Assembly (NCBI GenBank): GCA_041740995.1
Contig: JBGSKY010000028.1
Coordinates: forward strand, 1 to 10,604
DNA length: 10,604 nt
From: JBGSKY01 sp041740995
GTDB lineage: Bacteria > Planctomycetota > Planctomycetia > Pirellulales > Pirellulaceae
Reading direction: 5' to 3'
Shown here: piece after piece, positions 6,338 through 10,604 of the stretch
Position numbering within the stretch: the first letter of the stretch is position 1
Layout of the letters: each line of letters starts with the position of its first letter
Position numbers and translations under genes: made by a program
Notes under the pieces: model-generated
The model's input: only the letters and a program-made list of their open reading frames with translations
Databases searched by the model: none
Told to the model about the DNA's origin: nothing

Positions 6338-7117
6338 ATGAAAAAATCTGTGGCTTTATTTATCAGCACGTTTCTCACAATCGTGACTTGTTCTTCCGCT
6401 TTCGCACAATTTGAAGAGTTCGCAACAGAGCTGGACGCATCGTCGATACCGGCTGATCAAGATCCAGCGATTATCGAGTCCGATACGATCATAGTTGAAA
6501 ACGATCCCGTTCCGTCAGGCGGTTTTCAAACGGCTCCCATGGTGCGTGGTTCAATTCCGACGAGCCAATTTAATAACGTGCAGCATGGAATTCAATTTGA
6601 ATCGACTGGTGGTCTGAGCGCCGGCCTAAAGATACTTCAGGTCGAGCCTATGAGCTTAGCCCAACGAAACGGCTTGGAATCGGGTGACGTTATTTTGGCA
6701 GTCAATGGAAGAAGCGTTTCGTCGCAAGCTGACTTTGAAAATGCGCTTAGGTCTTCGAGAACTGCAACGTCGTGGATTCCTGTAACGGTCCTGAATGTGA
6801 GGACTGGAAATGACCAGTCGATTAAATACGAATTAATCTCTGATGCTGGTTCATATCAGTCGAACTTTGGACGACTTGATCTGACCCAACAACCGACTAA
6901 CAATCCGGGGGTATCGCTACTTGAAGGGACCTTGCGTTTCTATGATGGCAAAACATCTCAAATTAAGGGAACGCTTTCCGGTAACACGTTCCGCGGAACT
7001 TCAACATCGCCGTCGCGAGCACCTGCTCCATTTGAATTGACAAAAGTTGGAAACTTGTTCGAGGGCACCGTTACACAAGGTCGGCCACTACGTTTCATTC
7101 TTGTGAAGCGTAATTAA
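6338..7117 (+). CDS. Secreted PDZ-domain protein (AQF protein 1)
   Basis: This 259-residue protein has a clear signal peptide (Lys-rich start, hydrophobic core at about residues 5-20, SAFA) with cleavage predicted between Ala23 and Gln24, so the mature protein starts QFEEF. An acidic, probably disordered stretch follows to about residue 83. A PDZ domain follows at about 84-170, with the family signature GLESGDVILAVNG (residues 112-124) and the DFENAL helix. No protease or other catalytic domain is attached. The last 65 residues or so (LEGTLRFYDG ... FILVKRN) are beta-rich and unrecognised. AAAGG lies 8 nt before the ATG. It is the first of four same-strand genes whose products share the AQF(D/E) junction. 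A peptide-binding or scaffold role at the cell envelope is inferred from PDZ only. Confidence 0.8.
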   Translation: MKKSVALFISTFLTIVTCSSAFAQFEEFATELDASSIPADQDPAIIESDTIIVENDPVPSGGFQTAPMVRGSIPTSQFNNVQHGIQFESTGGLSAGLKILQVEPMSLAQRNGLESGDVILAVNGRSVSSQADFENALRSSRTATSWIPVTVLNVRTGNDQSIKYELISDAGSYQSNFGRLDLTQQPTNNPGVSLLEGTLRFYDGKTSQIKGTLSGNTFRGTSTSPSRAPAPFELTKVGNLFEGTVTQGRPLRFILVKRN

Positions 7118-7174
7118 ATCGTCAGCTTCAAATCACGTTCGGTCGTTCACGACACACAAACCAGAGAGTTTTCA

Positions 7175-8248
7175 ATGATACGTCAAATCAGTGTGATTGG
7201 TCTTCTAAGTTGCCTTGGGATGAGCTTCTTATTGGATACGAAGGCCGTCTTAGCACAATTTGACGAAGCTGCAGGGGGGATTTCCAATACTCAAACTGCT
7301 CCAAATCCTGTGGAAGCAGATGTGCCGCAAGCTGGACTACCACCAGCGATCAATCGTGGCTTTACAGATTTGAGAAACGGAACCTTCAAGCACAATGAGA
7401 CTGCTTTGATTTGGCTCGCTGATCCGACTTGGATTCCACAAGCAACCTCTTTAGAACATGCCAATGCCTTGGTCGCAAATGTGCAAAGTGGTCAGCATGG
7501 ATTAACCGATGGTTCAACGGCTGGCATGTGGCGATTGCCTTCCGCGGCGGAATGGGATACAGCTCTCGACCCAGAAAATTCTGGTTTGAATCCGATTTTT
7601 TGGCGTGGATGGCCTCAGCGTGATGCGGCTGGGCGACCGGTGATGAGTTCGCGTGGTTTCATCGGGCTGGCCTCGCCGGGTGATCGTTGGAATGGTCGTT
7701 ATAATCTCACGACTTGGGGTGATGGTGGACGCGATGAGCTTTTCTTCGGGTCCGGCAGTTATGTGTGGCCAGTTCGAGCAGGGAGCCGTGAAACACCTGT
7801 TCCACGAGACCCAACATTGAAAGATGGCAGAGATTCTTATGACGTTAATGCAGGAAGAATTGTTCTCGCATTAAGTCGCGTGATGGCCGAGGAGCGTGCT
7901 GGAGTCCATTCGTTCTTCAAACAAATCGAACTTGGAGACCCACGACTTGTGCTTAGTTTAAGCATCAGCGTTCACGACGATGACAATTCGTACGAATTGC
8001 AATTGACTACGCCTGGGCTGAAAAGCCTAAATCGAGGCGGCGCGAGCAATCGCGTGGAAATCTTTAATAACTGCACCGACTGGTCGATTCATTATCCCGA
8101 ACAAGTCATTTTCGCACAGGGTCATGATTTGCAAAGTGCACTTCAAGATCTCCAAACAAAAATGAATGGTAGCCAAGGCATTATCTCTGTTTCAGGAACG
8201 GGTGATGCGTTGCAACGTCAGGCGGTGGTTGTTATTCAAAGCAGATAG
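7175..8248 (+). CDS. Secreted Lcl_C/DUF1566-like protein (AQF protein 2)
   Basis: This 357-residue protein has a signal peptide (residues 1-27, ending AVLA) with a predicted mature start of QFDEA. Residues of about 62-203 resemble the Lcl C-terminal/DUF1566 domain: FTDLRNGTFKHNETALIWLAD, then MWRLPSAAEWDTAL, and at the end YVWPVRAG. These correspond to the usual GTVTD-TGLMW, GWRLPT and W-VR signatures of that C-type-lectin-related fold. Its function in secreted bacterial proteins is poorly known. The remaining 150 residues or so are mixed alpha/beta and unrecognised. They contain a stretch on ordered alternating residues (LVLSLSISVHDDDNSYELQL) and a C-terminal GIISVSGTGDALQRQAVVVIQS. AGAGAG lies 6 nt before the ATG. 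The gene is 57 bp after AQF protein 1, probably in the same transcript. Confidence 0.75.
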   Translation: MIRQISVIGLLSCLGMSFLLDTKAVLAQFDEAAGGISNTQTAPNPVEADVPQAGLPPAINRGFTDLRNGTFKHNETALIWLADPTWIPQATSLEHANALVANVQSGQHGLTDGSTAGMWRLPSAAEWDTALDPENSGLNPIFWRGWPQRDAAGRPVMSSRGFIGLASPGDRWNGRYNLTTWGDGGRDELFFGSGSYVWPVRAGSRETPVPRDPTLKDGRDSYDVNAGRIVLALSRVMAEERAGVHSFFKQIELGDPRLVLSLSISVHDDDNSYELQLTTPGLKSLNRGGASNRVEIFNNCTDWSIHYPEQVIFAQGHDLQSALQDLQTKMNGSQGIISVSGTGDALQRQAVVVIQSR

Positions 8249-8259
8249 CGGGTTCGAAT

Positions 8260-8275
8260 TCAATTGTTTAATTGA
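8260..8275 (+). promoter_or_regulatory. Small hairpin touching the ribosome binding site of AQF protein 3
   Basis: TCAATT (8260-8265), loop GTTT, AATTGA (8270-8275). The 3' arm overlaps the first bases of the GAGGG Shine-Dalgarno (8274-8278). As mRNA it could modestly limit ribosome access in the short gap after AQF protein 2. The stem is AT-rich and weak. Confidence 0.25.
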
Positions 8276-8286
8276 GGGATCGATTG

Positions 8287-9120
8287 ATGCGAAAGTCTGT
8301 TAGAAGAGTAAGTGTTGCAGGTTACATACTGCTGGCTTTTTCAAGCTTGGCTCAAGCCCAATTTGATAGCCAGGCAAACTCCCCAATCATTGCTCCAAGT
8401 ACACAATCGGTTCCAGATGCGTCGACGGAAAAGAGCTCTTCGTCGGACGCTTCGAAGCAGTCCTCCTCAATTAACGCTGACTTCGCTTATCAACGCGATG
8501 ACGTCCAAAAACTTGCGCCTGCGATAGAGGAAATCGTATCTTACGACGGCCCTAAAGGCTTATCACTACCCGCCGGCTATCGCTTCGTTACCGTTCAATC
8601 CATGTGTAATTTGGCGGGAAGGATCGAAGGTCCCGACGGTTTTGCAATTTCATACTCGCAATGGACACCGTTGGATTCGCCTGACATGCCGCGGCATAGT
8701 GGCCACTACAATGATGCCGATGGTACTTTGGCAAGATTCCCAAATGAAGCAAAATTGAGATACGTCAACGGTGAATTGTTAGAACTCGCCGTCCTGGGGA
8801 ACAGGAATATCTCCGCCTCGTTTCCTGGCCTTGGCGTCCATATGGCGACAACGGTTCGCAATCCTCAAGAGTTCGCGGACGCGATAACGATTATTCTTTC
8901 GATTCCTAATTCGATTCGTCGAGTTTCTTGGAATGATGCAAAAGTATTGATGGCGGATGAAAATCTAAGACGCGTCAGTCAGAACAAGCGTAAGCTTGAG
9001 TTGGTTATGGCAGATGGTGCAAATTTTGTAACACAACAACCGCAAAAAGACGCTTTCGCAGAAGTCCTAGAAAACCTCGGTCGCCCGCTTCCTAATTTGC
9101 AAGTAGAAAACGTTGACTAA
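8287..9120 (+). CDS. Secreted protein of unknown function (AQF protein 3)
   Basis: This 277-residue protein has a signal peptide (RKSVRR n-region, hydrophobic core at about 10-19, AQA) cleaved between Ala24 and Gln25, giving mature QFDSQ. The ATG at 8287 is chosen over an in-frame TTG at 8272 because GAGGG (8274-8278) lies 8 nt upstream of it and the resulting signal peptide has normal length. Residues of about 38-61 are rich in Ser, Thr, Lys and Asp and look like a flexible linker. The globular part from about residue 64 is not recognised; it includes GPKGLSLPAGYRFVTVQSMC and a C-terminal alpha-helical stretch rich in Lys and Asn. It has no catalytic motif I can name. The gene is 38 bp after AQF protein 2, and the shared mature N-terminus ties it to its neighbours. 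Confidence 0.75.
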   Translation: MRKSVRRVSVAGYILLAFSSLAQAQFDSQANSPIIAPSTQSVPDASTEKSSSSDASKQSSSINADFAYQRDDVQKLAPAIEEIVSYDGPKGLSLPAGYRFVTVQSMCNLAGRIEGPDGFAISYSQWTPLDSPDMPRHSGHYNDADGTLARFPNEAKLRYVNGELLELAVLGNRNISASFPGLGVHMATTVRNPQEFADAITIILSIPNSIRRVSWNDAKVLMADENLRRVSQNKRKLELVMADGANFVTQQPQKDAFAEVLENLGRPLPNLQVENVD

Positions 9121-9269
9121 ATTGTGTCAGCGACGATCAAGTTGGCTCTGGACTGGCAAATGATCGAAGCAGCTTTGGCGGCATCTTCCTGTGCCTGCAG
9201 CAAAATATCAAAATGCTCGATGGTGGTCAGGCATTTCTGTTTCGACAACCAAATACTTTAGCGACAAGA

Positions 9270-10205
9270 ATGATGATCCGCGTCACGAATATTTGGGTCG
9301 CAGGCATTTGCTTGTCGCTGATTTTCTCAACTTTTCGAGCGCAGTTTGATGAGTATGTTGGACCTCCAATTACAAGAGATGGCGCGGGATTTCCGTCTGA
9401 CCTTCCAAGCGATTTTTCACCTGTTCTATACGACACGGAATTTCCATTGATGGAAAATCCGGAGATGAGATCCGACGCTGGTCCGGGCATGCCCATGGAC
9501 CCAGGATTCGATTTGCCGGTCGATATCGATTACGGCTTGCCACCGGATATGGGAGTTGGAATTCCTGCGAAGCCCGAGTTCGATCCGCCGTTGCAGACTG
9601 AGCCTCCTTTCGGCGGAATCTATCGATCGGCAGGCTTTGAAATGTCGCTCGATGTCCCGATCACTGTAACCGCTTGGGACGCTGGATTAAAGGTCGTTGA
9701 ATATCGCGGCACGGATGGGCTGCTGAAGCCGAACGACTACCTAACGCGCGTAGCGAGTATTCCCAACGCTGGTCGATCGTTTGCAATCAACGGACTCTCG
9801 CGAACTCAATTTGAAAAACAGTGTCTTGACCGTGCGCGCCAAAGTCAGATTCCAGGGCAAATTGCTATCTATCGCGAGGACAACGTCAGTGGCAGTTGGG
9901 TATCGATGCAGTTGCATGCGACTTACATACCTCAAGTTAACTTGTCCACTCTGCTGCCCTTCACTGTAAGAGCCACATCGGGCGGCGTGGAAGCGATGCG
10001 AACCGGCGAAAGTCCAGCTGGCTCTGTCGATAGATACCAGTTTCAGCCTAGCGACATTATTCAACAAGTGGGTTCCCTTTCGTTTAATATTGCCGATTTT
10101 GAAGACGAGGCGGCAGCCCCGTTGGCAAAATGGAAAGCCGTATCGACCCGAGTGGACTTTGAGCAGACAGTCGAGAAGAATAAGAACGATGCGGTTAGGC
10201 TCTAA
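9270..10205 (+). CDS. Secreted Pro/Asp-rich protein with degenerate PDZ-like domain (AQF protein 4)
   Basis: The start at ATG 9270 (or 9273) gives a normal signal peptide, with hydrophobic core at about residues 8-19 and cleavage FRA24|QFDEY. An in-frame ATG at 9213 would add 19 residues before it and has no better ribosome site. Residues of about 29-115 are acidic and proline-rich with loosely repeated LPxD/GLPPD/PxFDPP units, probably disordered. From about 138, GLKVVEYRG ... LLKPNDYLTRV ... INGLSRTQFEKQ lines up with the GLK, GDVILAVNG and DFENAL parts of the PDZ domain in AQF protein 1. The canonical GD is ND here. The C-terminal part (PSDIIQQVGSLSFNIADFEDEA) looks like a second such unit. 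The gene is 149 bp after AQF protein 3. Confidence 0.7.
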   Translation: MMIRVTNIWVAGICLSLIFSTFRAQFDEYVGPPITRDGAGFPSDLPSDFSPVLYDTEFPLMENPEMRSDAGPGMPMDPGFDLPVDIDYGLPPDMGVGIPAKPEFDPPLQTEPPFGGIYRSAGFEMSLDVPITVTAWDAGLKVVEYRGTDGLLKPNDYLTRVASIPNAGRSFAINGLSRTQFEKQCLDRARQSQIPGQIAIYREDNVSGSWVSMQLHATYIPQVNLSTLLPFTVRATSGGVEAMRTGESPAGSVDRYQFQPSDIIQQVGSLSFNIADFEDEAAAPLAKWKAVSTRVDFEQTVEKNKNDAVRL

Positions 10206-10274
10206 ACATTGAACGTCGTTTGATCAACTACTGGCAACCATTTTACTGCAATTGATTTTCATAGGCTGACTGGA

Positions 10275-10604
10275 ATGCAATCGAACGGAAATCGTCCGAC
10301 GTTTGGTGGGATGTTACTGCAACATGTGATCGTTTTTTTGATCTGCGTTGTATTTCCAGGTGCTGTCACCTTGATGGCCCCGGCGACTTGGTTGACTTTC
10401 GAACGAAGCGGCGAAGGGGTGCGTTGTACGACCCGGACGTGCGCGTTTTTCATCGTGCCGTTCAAGGTGCAACGTGTGGATCAAGTGACTGAAATCGGCT
10501 ACCGAGAGCGCGCGGGAAGAACCGAACAAAAGCGTGAGTTCGGCCGAACCACGAAAGAAAAGATCAACGTTGACGGGGAAGGGTTCCTGCAGATTCATGG
10601 CGTT
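10275..10604 (+). CDS. Membrane-anchored protein of unknown function, partial at right edge
   Basis: An open frame of 110 codons runs from ATG 10275 to the window end without a stop. A hydrophobic segment at about residues 17-35 (VIVFLICVVFPGAVTLM) should span the membrane or act as an uncleaved signal. After it comes a soluble stretch with TWLTFERSGEGVRC, FFIVPFKVQRVDQVTEIGYRER and a basic region. An AGG (10263-10265) lies 9 nt before the ATG, a plausible but weak ribosome site. The opposite strand is also open here, but this frame has the better hydrophobic pattern and strand context. It lies 69 bp after AQF protein 4 and may belong to the same unit; it lacks the AQF junction. Family not recognised. 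Confidence 0.6.
   Translation, partial: MQSNGNRPTFGGMLLQHVIVFLICVVFPGAVTLMAPATWLTFERSGEGVRCTTRTCAFFIVPFKVQRVDQVTEIGYRERAGRTEQKREFGRTTKEKINVDGEGFLQIHGV

Noticed and set aside
6144..6341. Plus-strand open frame of 65 codons just before AQF protein 1.
   Set aside because: No ribosome site, composition rich in Cys, Arg and Ser, and it overlaps the well-supported start at 6338.
7118..7174. Repeated CGTTCGGTCGTTCACG-like bases after AQF protein 1 as a possible terminator.
   Set aside because: The similarity is a short direct repeat (CGTTC), not an inverted one, and no T-run follows.
9121..9269. Gap between AQF proteins 3 and 4 is open on both strands. The minus strand reads a protein-like stretch of about 40 codons (containing TTIEHFDILLQAQEDAAKAA).
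   Set aside because: It has no good start codon or ribosome site on the minus strand, is bounded by stops, and matches no family I recognise. It could be a gene remnant, but the evidence is too thin to call.
9213..9269. Upstream ATG that would lengthen AQF protein 4 by 19 residues.
   Set aside because: It would bury the signal peptide behind a polar extension, and no Shine-Dalgarno supports it. Starting at 9270 gives a signal peptide of the same length as in AQF protein 3.
10259..10598. Two minus-strand open frames opposite the last partial gene.
   Set aside because: They overlap each other and the plus-strand frame, which has a coherent membrane segment and lies in line with the preceding genes.

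Overview
The window looks like a piece of a planctomycete chromosome, probably of the Pirellulaceae/Rhodopirellula type. This is an inference from gene content and style: a secreted DUF1593 protein of a kind common in that group, a row of lineage-specific secreted proteins, and intergenic palindromes with CGAAACTC/GAGTTTCG and CTTTCGC/GCGAAAG arms of the sort I associate with those genomes. Base composition is moderate, a little under 50% GC by eye. No rRNA, tRNA, CRISPR array, transposase or phage gene was seen.

Left part (1-5792) is a ribose/ribonucleoside utilisation locus. On the minus strand, reading right to left, a zinc-dependent MDR dehydrogenase (3462-2245), an RbsD-type D-ribose pyranase (2148-1741), an RbsB-type ribose-binding lipoprotein (1636-671) and a DUF2291 membrane-anchored protein (674-9) follow each other. 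The first codons of a further gene at the left edge (9-1) have a strong ribosome binding site and a TGATG stop/start overlap with DUF2291; by family context this should be the ABC ATPase. The dehydrogenase-to-pyranase and pyranase-to-binding-protein gaps each hold a nested REP-like palindrome. An AraC-family regulator (3598-4425, plus) is divergent from the dehydrogenase and convergent with a secreted DUF1593 nucleoside-hydrolase-like protein (5792-4479, minus). The proposed logic is that the secreted hydrolase releases ribose from nucleosides, the binding protein and ABC transporter import it, the pyranase converts its anomers, and the dehydrogenase acts on it or on a derivative, under AraC control. 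No ribokinase lies in the window.

Middle (5793-6337) is about 545 bp of AT-rich sequence without a convincing gene, between two divergently transcribed units.

Right part (6338-10205) holds four consecutive plus-strand genes for secreted proteins. Their mature parts look unrelated or only loosely related (PDZ; Lcl_C/DUF1566-like; unknown; acidic Pro-rich plus degenerate PDZ-like), yet all four have the same junction at the predicted signal peptidase site, Ala|Gln-Phe-(Asp/Glu). This is the most unusual feature of the window and the best candidate for an undescribed system. A fifth plus-strand gene, for a small membrane-anchored protein (10275 onward), runs off the right edge.
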